Positions 23,623 through 31,366 of a stretch of 37,194 nucleotides of DNA are shown in pieces. The stretch lies in the NCBI GenBank assembly GCA_036394195.1, contig DASWFO010000002.1, forward strand, positions 1 through 37,194, written 5' to 3'. The notes beneath the pieces are model-generated. The model ran no database searches, was not told the DNA's origin, and saw only the letters and a list, made by a program, of their open reading frames with translations. Source of the DNA: DATJPD01 sp036394195. GTDB lineage: Bacteria > Pseudomonadota > Alphaproteobacteria > CACIAM-22H2. Both the position numbers and the translations under genes were made by a program. Every line of letters begins with the position of its first letter. Position 1 is the first letter of the stretch.

Positions 23623-25566
23623 ATGGACGGTCTGCTCGCGATTGCCACCGCGCTGTTCCTGGCCGCCTCGGCGGCGGGCCTGGGGGCGGTCATCCTGAAG
23701 GCGTTGGGGCTGAGAGAGCGCCTGCCCGCCCTCGAAAGCTGGCCGGTGAGCGTCATCATCGGTGTCGGCGCACTCGGATGGCTGATGTTTTTTCCGGCCG
23801 TCGCCGGCGCGCTCACCCGGCCCGTGCTGTTCAGCATCGCGGCGGCCGGCGTGCTCTGCCTCGCGATCGTCGTGCATCGGCATGACGAGCAGCCACGGCC
23901 GCCGGGCCGGATGCCGCCGACCATTAGCCCGATCATCGCACTGCTGGCGCTCCTCACGGCCGTCATCATCGGGTTCGATCTGATCGAAGCCCTGGCCCCT
24001 CCGGCCGACGCCGATTCGCTGGCCTATCATTTCGCGCTTCCCAAGCAATACGTCGCGGCCCAGCGGGTGACGTTCATTCCGCGCGCCGTCGACGGCTCAC
24101 CGCCGCTCCTGCTTCACATGACCTATACGCTGGCCCTCGGCCTTGGGGGCGAGGCGGCGATGACGGTGTGGTCGACGATGATCGGCTGGCTGCCGGCCTG
24201 GTTGCTTTATGCCGTGTCGCGACGTTTCCTCGCGCCGGCCTGGGCGCTGGCACTGGCGGTTCTTTTCCTGGAGACACCGGCGGTCGTGTATAGCGGTGCT
24301 GCCGGTCACGTCGAGGTGAAGCTCGCCGGCTTTGCCCTGGTCGCGGCGATCGCGGCCGCCGACTCCATTCGCCTCAGCGACGCACGCTATGCGGTGCTCG
24401 CCGGACTGGCCGCCGGGTTCTTCGTGGCGGCGAAATACAACGGCCTCATCTTTGCGGGAGCCATTGGGCTTGCCCTTCTTCCGCAGCGCCATTGGCTGCG
24501 GGCCGGTCTGGTTTATGGCGTCACTGTCATTGCCGTCGGATGGCAATGGTATGCGTGGACGTATGCAAATTCGGGCGACCCGATGTTTCCGCTGCTGTAC
24601 GGCTGGCTCGGCGCCACGGATGGGTTCTGGTCGCCCGGCATCGCCGACTATTTCAGCACCGTCAATTTCGGCGAGGACGCCCCGGCGCCGCACAATTTTC
24701 TGTGGCTCCTGGCGTACCCGTTTCTCGCGACCTTCGACGGAATACCGATCTGGGACTCGGCGCGCACCGGCCTTGGACCATTCCTCGTGCTGGCGCTGCC
24801 GTTCGCCGCCGGAGGCGTGTGGCATCGCCGGCGCGACATTCCGCTGCATCCGCTGACGACGATCGCGCTGATTGCCGTCGTCTTCTATGGGGCCTGGTAC
24901 CTGTCGGGCACGTCGCAGCGCGTTCGCCATCTGGTGCCCGTCTATCCGCTCGCGCTACTGGTGCTTGGCGTCGCCGCAGCGCGGTTCCGAGAGCGCTGGA
25001 CGGGTGCCTCAGCGCCGTTGATCGCCGGCATCGCGGCGACGCTGTTCATTCAGTTTGGCGGCCATGCCGTGTTTGCGCGGAATTATGCGCAATACTGGGC
25101 GAGCGGCGAGAGCCGCGAAGCGTTTCTCCTGCGCAACGTGGCGCGATACGCCCCCGTGCCCTGGATCAACAGTCATCTATCGAAGAACGACCGGCTCCTG
25201 CTGACCGAGCGCCAGCTCGTCTATCACATCGAGATCCCCACTTATACCGCGCAGACCCGGTTCCAATTTCTGGTCGATCTGGTTCCGGGCGACAGCAATC
25301 CGCGTCGCTTCCGCGATGAGCTTCAGCGTCTGGGCATCACGCATATTCTCTTGATGCCCTCGCTCGAGGACGCCCGTCGCGGGGTGCGCCACGTCTGGAC
25401 GGACGACTTGGCGGCCTATACGGCGGCACTCGCGGACGCGGGGTGCGCGCATGTTTTGAAAACATTCTCGACGCAAGCCGCGGCGTCGCGGACCGTCCCG
25501 GGCCTCGCCAACGGCACGGTCTCGGCAGATGTCATCGAGGTGTCGCCGCGGACCTGCCGCTTTTAG
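23623..25566 (+). CDS. GT-C-like polytopic membrane protein, probable lipid-linked sugar transferase
   Basis: A 647-aa protein with about a dozen hydrophobic segments from residue 1 to about 480 and a soluble C-terminal part of about 150 residues. The first large extracytoplasmic loop contains PPADADSLAYHFALPKQYV, an acidic loop like the catalytic loop of GT-C transferases that use polyprenyl-phosphate sugars. Later segments include GHVEVKLAGFALVAAIAA, AAGFFVAAKYNGL and SGDPMFPLLYGWLG. These place it with bacterial glycosyltransferase-39/83-like membrane proteins, though I cannot name the family with certainty. A donor could come from the DPM1-like enzyme encoded at 26326 on the other strand. 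Its stop TAG overlaps the stop of the convergent methyltransferase gene. Confidence 0.78.
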   Translation: MDGLLAIATALFLAASAAGLGAVILKALGLRERLPALESWPVSVIIGVGALGWLMFFPAVAGALTRPVLFSIAAAGVLCLAIVVHRHDEQPRPPGRMPPTISPIIALLALLTAVIIGFDLIEALAPPADADSLAYHFALPKQYVAAQRVTFIPRAVDGSPPLLLHMTYTLALGLGGEAAMTVWSTMIGWLPAWLLYAVSRRFLAPAWALALAVLFLETPAVVYSGAAGHVEVKLAGFALVAAIAAADSIRLSDARYAVLAGLAAGFFVAAKYNGLIFAGAIGLALLPQRHWLRAGLVYGVTVIAVGWQWYAWTYANSGDPMFPLLYGWLGATDGFWSPGIADYFSTVNFGEDAPAPHNFLWLLAYPFLATFDGIPIWDSARTGLGPFLVLALPFAAGGVWHRRRDIPLHPLTTIALIAVVFYGAWYLSGTSQRVRHLVPVYPLALLVLGVAAARFRERWTGASAPLIAGIAATLFIQFGGHAVFARNYAQYWASGESREAFLLRNVARYAPVPWINSHLSKNDRLLLTERQLVYHIEIPTYTAQTRFQFLVDLVPGDSNPRRFRDELQRLGITHILLMPSLEDARRGVRHVWTDDLAAYTAALADAGCAHVLKTFSTQAAASRTVPGLANGTVSADVIEVSPRTCRF

Positions 25567-26249
25567 GCCTTTTCGGCGACCAGCAGGACGTTCTTGCCGA
25601 ACACGCCTCCGCACAAGCGGTCGAGCTGCCGGCTCACCGGAAACAATGCACGGTCATAAACTCTGACGGCCGACATGCTGACGGTTCCCGCGCCGCTATC
25701 GAGGGCTCTGAATGCCAATGCCGCGAAGAAGCCGAGGCTGTCCGCGTATCGGCAGGCGACCACGCGAAATCCGGCCGCCGCCACGCGCGAGCGCAAGGCG
25801 GATTTTCGGTAGCGCCGCTGATGCCCATAGCGCGCATCGAACGATGAATAGAGGATCGGAAACGCCGGCACGTACAGAAGCAGCCGGCCGCCCGGAGACA
25901 GGATCCGGTTGAGTTCGCGCAGCGCGGCCGCATCGTCCTCGATATGTTCCAGGACGTTGAGGCTGTAGACGGCGGGCACCGCCGCGTCGGGCAACGCCGC
26001 GAGCGACCCATGAACGTCGAATCCGTCGCCGCGCAGCCGCGCCGCCAAGGTGGGGTCCGGCTCGACGCACACGACCTGCGCGCCGCGATCCCGGACCATC
26101 CGGGAAAAGGTTCCGCTGCCGGCGCCAAAGTCGACGACCGGGCTGCGATGCGCGAGCCCGGTGACGACGGTCTCCGCCAGCCAGGTGTTGTAATTCACCG
26201 CCTCGGCGATGACTTCCAGCATGGCGATGCCGGCATAGGGCTCGGTCAT
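25563..26249 (-). CDS. Class I SAM-dependent methyltransferase
   Basis: The product (228 aa from ATG 26249) has the Rossmann-like methyltransferase fold: motif I VVDFGAGSGTF (G42-x-G44-x-G46), VVCVEPDPTLAARL with the acidic residue after strand 2, YSLNVLEHIEDD as motif IV, and LSPGGRLLLYVPAFP as post-IV. The opening MTEPYAGIAMLEVIAEAVNY occurs in methyltransferases linked to polyprenyl-sugar and glycan genes. The frame is also open to a TTG at 26321, 4 nt after the glycosyltransferase stop; which start is used is uncertain. It is the last gene of the reverse operon YfhO-like - GT2 - methyltransferase, and its stop overlaps the stop of the GT-C-like gene. The substrate is unknown. Confidence 0.86.
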   Translation of the reverse strand: MTEPYAGIAMLEVIAEAVNYNTWLAETVVTGLAHRSPVVDFGAGSGTFSRMVRDRGAQVVCVEPDPTLAARLRGDGFDVHGSLAALPDAAVPAVYSLNVLEHIEDDAAALRELNRILSPGGRLLLYVPAFPILYSSFDARYGHQRRYRKSALRSRVAAAGFRVVACRYADSLGFFAALAFRALDSGAGTVSMSAVRVYDRALFPVSRQLDRLCGGVFGKNVLLVAEKA

Positions 26250-26325
26250 TCGCCGGGGGTCCGCCGGGGGATACGTCGATGAAATCGCTGAGAGCGGCCG
26301 CGGACCGGCGATCGCCGCCAAGTCA

Positions 26326-27048
26326 TCATGCTTTGCCCGGCCCCTGCGAGCGCGGCTTGCCGGGCCCGCGGAACAGAATCGTCCATATCATGGGGAAGAC
26401 GTGATGCGCCCGGATCTTCTTTCCTTCCTCGTAAGACCGGCCGTAGTAGCTCACCGGCACCTCGTACATCCGCTTCGCGCGCGGCACCACCAGCGTCATG
26501 ATCTCCGCGTGCTGCTCCCAGCCCATGGTGACGAGCTCGTCCGGATTCAGCAACGAGCGCCGGTAAAGCAGATAGCAGGAAAAAATATCGGTGAACGCCA
26601 CATTGAAGCGGAGGTTGAACAGCCAGGTGAGGGCCTTGTTGGCGATCTTGTTCCAGAAATAATAGACCCGCGTGATCGGCGGGGCGGACATCCGGCTGCC
26701 CATGACCAAATCGGCCTGGAAGCGGATGACCGGACCCAGCAGCTTGACGTAGTCGGCGGGGTCGTATTCGAAATCGGCGTCCTGAAAGAGGATGTAGTCG
26801 CCGCCGGCCTGGGCAAGCCCCGCCTTCACCGCGGCCCCCTTGCCGCCGTTTTTGGACAGGCACACCAAGTGGCTGTAAAGCCGAGGGTGGGCCTCGATCT
26901 TCGCCCGCGTGCCGTCGGTCGAGCCGTCATCGACGACGATGACTTCGTAGGCGACGCCGTCGACCGGGTGGGCGGCGATCGCATTGAGGACATCGACGAC
27001 GGTGTCCTCCTCGTTGTACGCCGGAATGATGATGCTCAGCTTCAGCAT
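26326..27048 (-). CDS. Family 2 glycosyltransferase, DPM1-like polyprenyl-phosphate sugar synthase
   Basis: A 240-aa GT-A protein. It shows SIIIPAYNEEDTV at the N-terminus, the nucleotide-binding VVDDGSTDGT (Asp40, Asp41), LSKNGGKGAAVKAGL, and the metal-binding FQDADFEYDP (QDAD, 89-92). No C-terminal membrane helices are present, so it resembles DPM1-type enzymes that charge polyprenyl phosphate with a hexose on the cytoplasmic side. ATG 27048 was chosen because AGGA precedes it at about 8 nt; the frame is open to 27135 inside the upstream gene. It lies 34 nt after the YfhO-like gene and 4 nt before the open frame of the methyltransferase. It probably makes the lipid-linked donor for the YfhO-like or GT-C-like membrane protein. 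Confidence 0.92.
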   Translation of the reverse strand: MLKLSIIIPAYNEEDTVVDVLNAIAAHPVDGVAYEVIVVDDGSTDGTRAKIEAHPRLYSHLVCLSKNGGKGAAVKAGLAQAGGDYILFQDADFEYDPADYVKLLGPVIRFQADLVMGSRMSAPPITRVYYFWNKIANKALTWLFNLRFNVAFTDIFSCYLLYRRSLLNPDELVTMGWEQHAEIMTLVVPRAKRMYEVPVSYYGRSYEEGKKIRAHHVFPMIWTILFRGPGKPRSQGPGKA

Positions 27049-27082
27049 GTTGGTCGTCCTGCCCGCATACCGGGCCGGACCT

Positions 27083-29590
27083 TCAAAGGATTTCGGGTTT
27101 AGACCTGCCAAAGAGTCTCTGGAACCGTGGATCAAGCCGGCGCCGCAGGATCAGGAGGGTGGCCGCCGCCAATAGCCCGAGCAAGCTGATTATTTTCGCG
27201 ATGAACAGCGTGCGCGGCGCATAGGTCATGGCAACGGAGTGGCGGCCCGGCGGGAGCACAACCCCGCGAAACGCGCCGTCGACGACGCCGAGATGGGCCG
27301 GCTGGCGGTCGACGGTGACGTGCCAGTTCGGATGCCAGGTATCGGTCAGCACGAGAATACCGGGGGTGCGCAATTCAGTCGCGATCTCCACCACGGCATG
27401 GTCATAGCGACTGATCGCCGTGAACTCCCCGTCCTGGCCGCTCTCCGTCGGGCCCGCATCCGAAATGCCCAATTTTCCGGCTTGCTCGATGAGCGCCGGA
27501 TCATCCGAGGTCGCCACCGCGCGCGGCGGCCGGCCGATATCGATCGGGGTCATCCGGCTCTCCACCAGGCGGTGCGTTATGAACGCGCGCGGCAACGGAT
27601 CGGGGTTTTCGAAGATGCGAAAATACTGATCCTCGTAGGCGCGCGGCCAGCCGGAATGCCCCATGAACTCGAGCAGATGAGGGTAGAAATCCGGCAACGT
27701 TGGAACAAGGATGTACTTCGTTCCGAGAAAATCGAAGGCGGCCAGGTTGATGGCCGCGATATCCCGGGCGTTGACGAGGGTGAGGAAATCTCCCCAGCGG
27801 TCGCCGACATCCGGAAGGAAGAGACGGCGGAACATCTCCTCGTAGCGGGGCTGCTGATGAAAGGTGATGTCGTCGATCTCATAAAGTCCGTAGGCCGCCC
27901 CGTATTCCGGCGGCGCGCCCCAATGGCCGTAATTGGCCATTCGGTGAAGGCCGAGATGCAGCCGCAGAAAGCGGACGAACGGCGGCGGGTGGGCAAACCT
28001 GTCGGTCCGCGATAGCCGATAGTGGTTCACGTAAAATGTGAGCTCGCCCCACGCAAGAACCGCCAGCAGCAGACCGGGAACCAGCTTGCTCTCCGACCGA
28101 CCCAGGATCAGCAGGAGAGCGGCACAGGCTGCGACGAGCCCGATGGCGATGGGGATATAGCGCCCCGCGTCCGGGGGCGTGTCGGGTCCCATCACAGTCG
28201 CCGTGTAGGCGAGCGATCCCAGAATGAGCAGAGCGCCGCCGATCAGCGGGATCATGCGCACGCCGCCCCTGATCACACCCTCCGCGCCGAACGCGATCAG
28301 GATCGTGACCAGGGCCGAGATGCCGATCCAGACGTATTGCTCGCCGATGTGACCGAAGAGGGGCACGGCATTGATGACGGGGGTGAGGACGGGGACGCCG
28401 AACACCCGGCAGAGCATGAGCAGGAGAACGAGCCCGAGCGCGCCCACGAAGATACGACGCGGCATGGGCCAAGCGCGCACCGTCTGGAGCACGAGCAATC
28501 CGCCAATGATGCCCTGATGGAAGACGATGTTGCCGCGAAGCTGGTCGGCTTTGGGCGTGATCGCGTTGTACTGCTCGAAGACATGCTTCGGCGTGAACAT
28601 CGATATGAAATTGAAGAAGTTCGCGGCAGCGAAGACACGGTGGGCGTAATAGTCGTCCGTCCGCATGTATTGCAGCGCTTCGGCGACCGGCAGGTATATG
28701 ACGGCGAGGATGATCAATCCAAGGACGATGCCCGCGACCTGACCCAGGATCACTCGGGCGGGGCCGCGGTATGTCGAAGCCGAACCGGGATCTGCGGCCT
28801 CGAAAGATACCGCCGCCGCCGCGCCCATGAGCAGCATCGTGCCCACGATGACGATGTCCGTCGGCAGGAATGTCGATGACAAAATCAGCCCGGCGCCGCC
28901 CACGATTCCAAGGAAGGACATGACGCGCGGTGTCTTCGCGAAACTCACAAGGGCGAGGGCGAGAATCGGGAAGTAGAGCCAGGCCTGGGCGAAATTGGCA
29001 CCCGGATTGGGCATATAAAATCCGCTCAGCAGGTAGCTCACGCCGCCGACAGTGGCCGCGAGCAGGCAAAGGCGGAGCTTTGCCGCGAGCAGCACGAGCA
29101 GGCAGAAGACGCTCAGGAAGCTGAATCCCAAAAGGACGGCATGGAACGCAAGGTCGCTCCCGCCGAGCACGGCCGTCAGGAACGAGAGCGGGGAGGTCTT
29201 AACATCGACGAGCGTTTCGATCCCGTACGATCCGGCTGCGGAATACGGGTTCCAGTACAAGGATTGGCCGCTCCAGATCGTGCGCTTGACGAATTGCGCC
29301 TCGGGCTCGGATTGGAATGCGCTGCCACCCGCGTCGGCATGTCCATGATAGGCCTCCCGACCGGGGCGCTCCGGAAACAGCTCCACCTTGTGCGGACGCG
29401 GGTCGAACGTGACATTCACGAAATTTGCGAGACTGAGGCTTGCGCCGCGAAACAGGACGTCTGGATAGGCTACGACGAACAAGATTGCGGCGATGATCAG
29501 GCACCGTCGGATCAATCGCCGCTCGTCCGGCTCGTCGTGGAGAAGAATCTCGGTCAGCTTAGGTTTCAGACGTGCTTGCCAGAGTCGCAT
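27083..29590 (-). CDS. YfhO-like large membrane protein
   Basis: An 835-aa protein with about 12-14 hydrophobic segments in the first 520 residues, a large extracytoplasmic domain (about 530-790) and one final helix near IISLLGLLAAATLLILR. The layout and features such as SGQSLYWNPYSAAGSYG, VLTDTWHPNWHVTVD and GVVLPPGRHSVAMTYAP match the YfhO family, related to GT-C glycosyltransferases; B. subtilis YfhO works in glycosylation of lipoteichoic acid. A similar transfer of a polyprenyl-linked sugar outside the cytoplasm is inferred. ATG 29590 was chosen because AAGG lies 6 nt upstream; a GTG at 29659 is also in frame. It heads the reverse operon with the DPM1-like enzyme and the methyltransferase. 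Confidence 0.85.
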   Translation of the reverse strand: MRLWQARLKPKLTEILLHDEPDERRLIRRCLIIAAILFVVAYPDVLFRGASLSLANFVNVTFDPRPHKVELFPERPGREAYHGHADAGGSAFQSEPEAQFVKRTIWSGQSLYWNPYSAAGSYGIETLVDVKTSPLSFLTAVLGGSDLAFHAVLLGFSFLSVFCLLVLLAAKLRLCLLAATVGGVSYLLSGFYMPNPGANFAQAWLYFPILALALVSFAKTPRVMSFLGIVGGAGLILSSTFLPTDIVIVGTMLLMGAAAAVSFEAADPGSASTYRGPARVILGQVAGIVLGLIILAVIYLPVAEALQYMRTDDYYAHRVFAAANFFNFISMFTPKHVFEQYNAITPKADQLRGNIVFHQGIIGGLLVLQTVRAWPMPRRIFVGALGLVLLLMLCRVFGVPVLTPVINAVPLFGHIGEQYVWIGISALVTILIAFGAEGVIRGGVRMIPLIGGALLILGSLAYTATVMGPDTPPDAGRYIPIAIGLVAACAALLLILGRSESKLVPGLLLAVLAWGELTFYVNHYRLSRTDRFAHPPPFVRFLRLHLGLHRMANYGHWGAPPEYGAAYGLYEIDDITFHQQPRYEEMFRRLFLPDVGDRWGDFLTLVNARDIAAINLAAFDFLGTKYILVPTLPDFYPHLLEFMGHSGWPRAYEDQYFRIFENPDPLPRAFITHRLVESRMTPIDIGRPPRAVATSDDPALIEQAGKLGISDAGPTESGQDGEFTAISRYDHAVVEIATELRTPGILVLTDTWHPNWHVTVDRQPAHLGVVDGAFRGVVLPPGRHSVAMTYAPRTLFIAKIISLLGLLAAATLLILRRRLDPRFQRLFGRSKPEIL

Positions 29591-29730
29591 ATAGACCTTC
29601 GGATCGCCGCGTTGGTGCTTTGCGGCACCTTTCACTGCGGCGTTTAACAACCGTCGCACAGTGGGGGAGCTATAAGCCCGATCTGCTGACCATTCTCAAC
29701 CGGCTTCTCGTAGCACGGATGCTTCGAGAC

Positions 29731-29770
29731 GGTCGCGGCGGTGCTGGCGCTGTTTCAAGCCGCCGCGACC
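29731..29770. repeat. 11-bp perfect inverted repeat in the control region
   Basis: GGTCGCGGCGG (29731-29741) and CCGCCGCGACC (29760-29770) can pair fully around an 18-nt loop. It lies 140 nt upstream of the YfhO-like start on the opposite strand and 300 nt before the winged-helix gene. No T-tract follows on the plus strand. It may be a transcript structure in the leader of either divergent operon. Confidence 0.45.
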
Positions 29771-30003
29771 GGGGACCCGCCCCGAAAGTCGAGCATCGGA
29801 TCGCCGCGCCGTCACGCCGTAGACGTCAGGACAGGTTCAGGCCCGGTTTGGAAAAGGCGAGGGCGTCCCGCGAATCGGCGGTGGGCCGGGTCTTGATCTG
29901 TATTCCGCAACCGCGGTCGCGGCTGAATCCGGTCGCGTCGACTTGCTAGATTCCTATAACTAACTGAAATAACTATAAATTATGTAAACCTGAGCGGCCT
30001 TGG

Positions 30004-30033
30004 TTGACGTTCATCTGATGAACAGGGTAGGTT
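30004..30033 (+). promoter_or_regulatory. Possible promoter of the glycan operon
   Basis: TTGACG (30004-30009, five of six matches to the -35 consensus) and TAGGTT (30028-30033) are 18 nt apart. The first palindrome starts on the last base of the -35 and fills the spacer; the second begins just after the -10. Such overlap is typical for repression. The -10 is weak, and AT-rich alternatives exist upstream. Confidence 0.35.
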
Positions 30034-30048
30034 GTTCAGGCCGTGAAC
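30009..30048. promoter_or_regulatory. Two tandem palindromic operators, GTTCA-N5-TGAAC
   Basis: The same dyad, GTTCA-N5-TGAAC, occurs twice, at 30009-30023 (centre TCTGA) and 30034-30048 (centre GGCCG), exactly 25 bp apart. In the first copy the symmetry is longer (GTTCATC/GATGAAC). Identical arms with different centres point to a protein-binding site rather than a simple duplication. They lie 28-67 nt before the winged-helix gene, so autoregulation by that protein is the simplest guess. Confidence 0.6.
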
Positions 30049-30075
30049 AGCGCCGCGAAGGGCTAATTCCGAGAC

Positions 30076-30720
30076 ATGGCCGGTCCGACCGAACACGCCG
30101 AGTCCGAGAAAGCCCGCATTCTGCTGGGCTTGCTCGAATCCGTGGAGCGGGACGGCGGGCAGACCCAGCGGCACTTGGCCGCCGAACTCGGCATCGCGCT
30201 TGGCCTCGTCAACGCCTATCTCAAGCGCTGCATCAACAAGGGCTTGGTCAAAGTCCGCGAAGTGCCGACGCGGCGCTATGCCTATTACCTGACTCCCCAA
30301 GGGTTCGCCGAAAAGTCGCGGCTGACCATCGATTATCTCTCGTATTCGTTTGCGCTGTTTCGCCGCGCGCGGTCCGACTACGACGAGACCCTGAACGCGG
30401 CGCGGGCGCGGGGTCTCAGTCGGGTGGTGCTCGCCGGCGTATCTGACCTGGCCGAGATTGCGACGATCTGCGCTATGAATGACGGCATTCAGATCGTGGG
30501 CGTGGTCGATCCGAAGTCAACCCAGGCGCGCGTCGTCGGAATGCCGGTTCTTGCCGCCTTCGACGACGTCGCCGGCGCCTTTGATGCCGTGGTGGTGACC
30601 GACCTGCACGCGGCTTTCGCGACCTACAACGACGCCGTGCGGCGCTTTGGTGCCGAGCGCGTGCTCGCGCCGGCGTTCCTCGGTCTGACCCCGCGCATAG
30701 CTGTGGAGGCGGCCCAATGA
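30076..30720 (+). CDS. Winged-helix regulator fused to a PglD_N-like Rossmann domain
   Basis: A 214-aa protein. Residues about 8-88 form a MarR-like winged helix: QTQRHLAAELGIALGLVNAY as helix-turn-helix, LKRCINKGLVKV as recognition end, and RRYAYYLTPQGFAEKSRL as wing. After a basic/aromatic linker, residues about 115-205 read as a Rossmann-like domain (RVVLAGVSDLAEIATICA, IQIVGVVDP, VGMPVLAAFDDV, FDAVVVTDL), resembling the N-terminal sugar-nucleotide-binding domain of PglD-type acetyltransferases. Regulators of this kind stand at the head of polysaccharide loci in alphaproteobacteria. Sensing a pathway intermediate is an inference. Its ATGA overlap with the NusG paralogue couples their synthesis, and two palindromes lie just upstream. 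Confidence 0.87.
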   Translation: MAGPTEHAESEKARILLGLLESVERDGGQTQRHLAAELGIALGLVNAYLKRCINKGLVKVREVPTRRYAYYLTPQGFAEKSRLTIDYLSYSFALFRRARSDYDETLNAARARGLSRVVLAGVSDLAEIATICAMNDGIQIVGVVDPKSTQARVVGMPVLAAFDDVAGAFDAVVVTDLHAAFATYNDAVRRFGAERVLAPAFLGLTPRIAVEAAQ

Positions 30721-31229
30721 CCCTGCTGGGGAGTGCACGGTGGTATGTGGTGCAGACGCAACCGCACGCCGAGACAAAAGCAGCGACGCATTTGTGCCGT
30801 CAGGGATTTGGCGCCTATGTGCCGCGCTATCTCAAACGCCGGCGGCATGCGCGACGAAGCGAGACGATCGCGGCACCGCTGTTCCCACGTTACCTCTTCG
30901 TGACGATCGACGTGGAGGTGCAACGGTGGCGAGCCATTCAATCGACCGTCGGCGTCTCCCGGCTGGTGTGCAGCGGCGACAATCCAGCGGCCGTCCCCGA
31001 TGGCATCGTGGAGGCCCTCAAGCGCCGCGAAGACGACCGCGGCTTTGTCACGCTCGAGGATCGACCACTTGCGCCCGGCGATAAGATTCGGGTACTCGAC
31101 GGAGTGTTCGCGGACTGCCTCGGTCTATTCGTCGGCATGACCGACCAAGAGCGCGTGGCGGTTCTCCTGGATCTTCTGGGGCGTCAAGTCCGGGTCGTCA
31201 TCGATTCAGGGCTAGTGACAGCGGCGTAG
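30717..31229 (+). CDS. NusG paralogue (RfaH-like transcription antiterminator)
   Basis: A 170-aa protein with a NusG N-terminal domain (ARWYVVQTQPHAETKAATHL, GAYVPRYLKRR, APLFPRYLFVTID, STVGVSRLVCSGDNPAAVP) and a C-terminal KOW domain (LAPGDKIRVLDGVFADCLGL, ERVAVLLDLLGRQVRV). It is not the housekeeping NusG, which lies with secE and rplK; position at the head of a glycan operon and sequence make it a specialised paralogue like RfaH, LoaP or UpxY. These bind RNA polymerase, often at a DNA signal in the leader, and carry it through long operons. It starts inside the stop of the winged-helix gene (ATGA). An ops-like sequence lies 61 nt after its stop. Confidence 0.93.
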   Translation: MTLLGSARWYVVQTQPHAETKAATHLCRQGFGAYVPRYLKRRRHARRSETIAAPLFPRYLFVTIDVEVQRWRAIQSTVGVSRLVCSGDNPAAVPDGIVEALKRREDDRGFVTLEDRPLAPGDKIRVLDGVFADCLGLFVGMTDQERVAVLLDLLGRQVRVVIDSGLVTAA

Positions 31230-31244
31230 CAGCGGTCTGGGAAA

Positions 31245-31266
31245 GCGGTCACCCGAATCGGACCGC
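31245..31266 (+). promoter_or_regulatory. Leader hairpin after the NusG paralogue
   Basis: GCGGTC (31245-31250) and GACCGC (31261-31266) form a perfect 6-bp stem with a 10-nt loop; an alternative fold pairs CCGA with TCGG inside. It lies 16 nt after the NusG-paralogue stop and 24 nt before the ops-like sequence. No T-tract follows, so it is not a standard intrinsic terminator; a pause or Rho-related role is conceivable. Confidence 0.35.
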
Positions 31267-31289
31267 CGGATGAAGCGATTCACCCGGTG

Positions 31290-31301
31290 TGCGGTAGCAT
31301 G
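31290..31301 (+). promoter_or_regulatory. ops-like element (RfaH-type recruitment site)
   Basis: TGCGGTAGCATG matches the enterobacterial ops consensus GGCGGTAGCNTG at all but the first base, including the core GCGGTAGC (31291-31298), which in E. coli forms the small hairpin of the non-template strand that RfaH reads. It lies in the untranslated gap between the NusG paralogue and the ABC permease, in the right orientation. The same 8-mer also occurs once by chance on the minus strand inside legC, so the case rests on position as well. Confidence 0.5.
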
Positions 31302-31366
31302 GAGCGGCACGGCACTCGGGCGGGACAGCGGCACTCGATGATCTGCCACAAACCGCACATGACTGG

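Larger units (their letters stand above)
29591..30075. other. 485-nt divergent control region between the YfhO-like gene and the glycan operon
   Basis: No convincing gene lies here; a forward frame to 29949 has no coding character and starts inside the opposite gene. The left part is GC-rich and holds a hairpin (29731-29770). The segment 29941-29995 is strikingly AT-rich against the rest of the window and has TATAAC (29955-29960) and TATAAA (29974-29979), fit for promoters. The right end holds the tandem palindromes described separately. Confidence 0.6.

Noticed and set aside
29572..29949. A 125-codon plus-strand frame in the control region
   Set aside because: It begins inside the opposite YfhO-like gene, is Arg-rich without domain or ribosome binding site, and covers an inverted repeat.
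30717..31229. Housekeeping nusG
   Set aside because: No secE or ribosomal protein genes are adjacent; the gene is coupled to a glycan-locus regulator, so a specialised paralogue is more likely.
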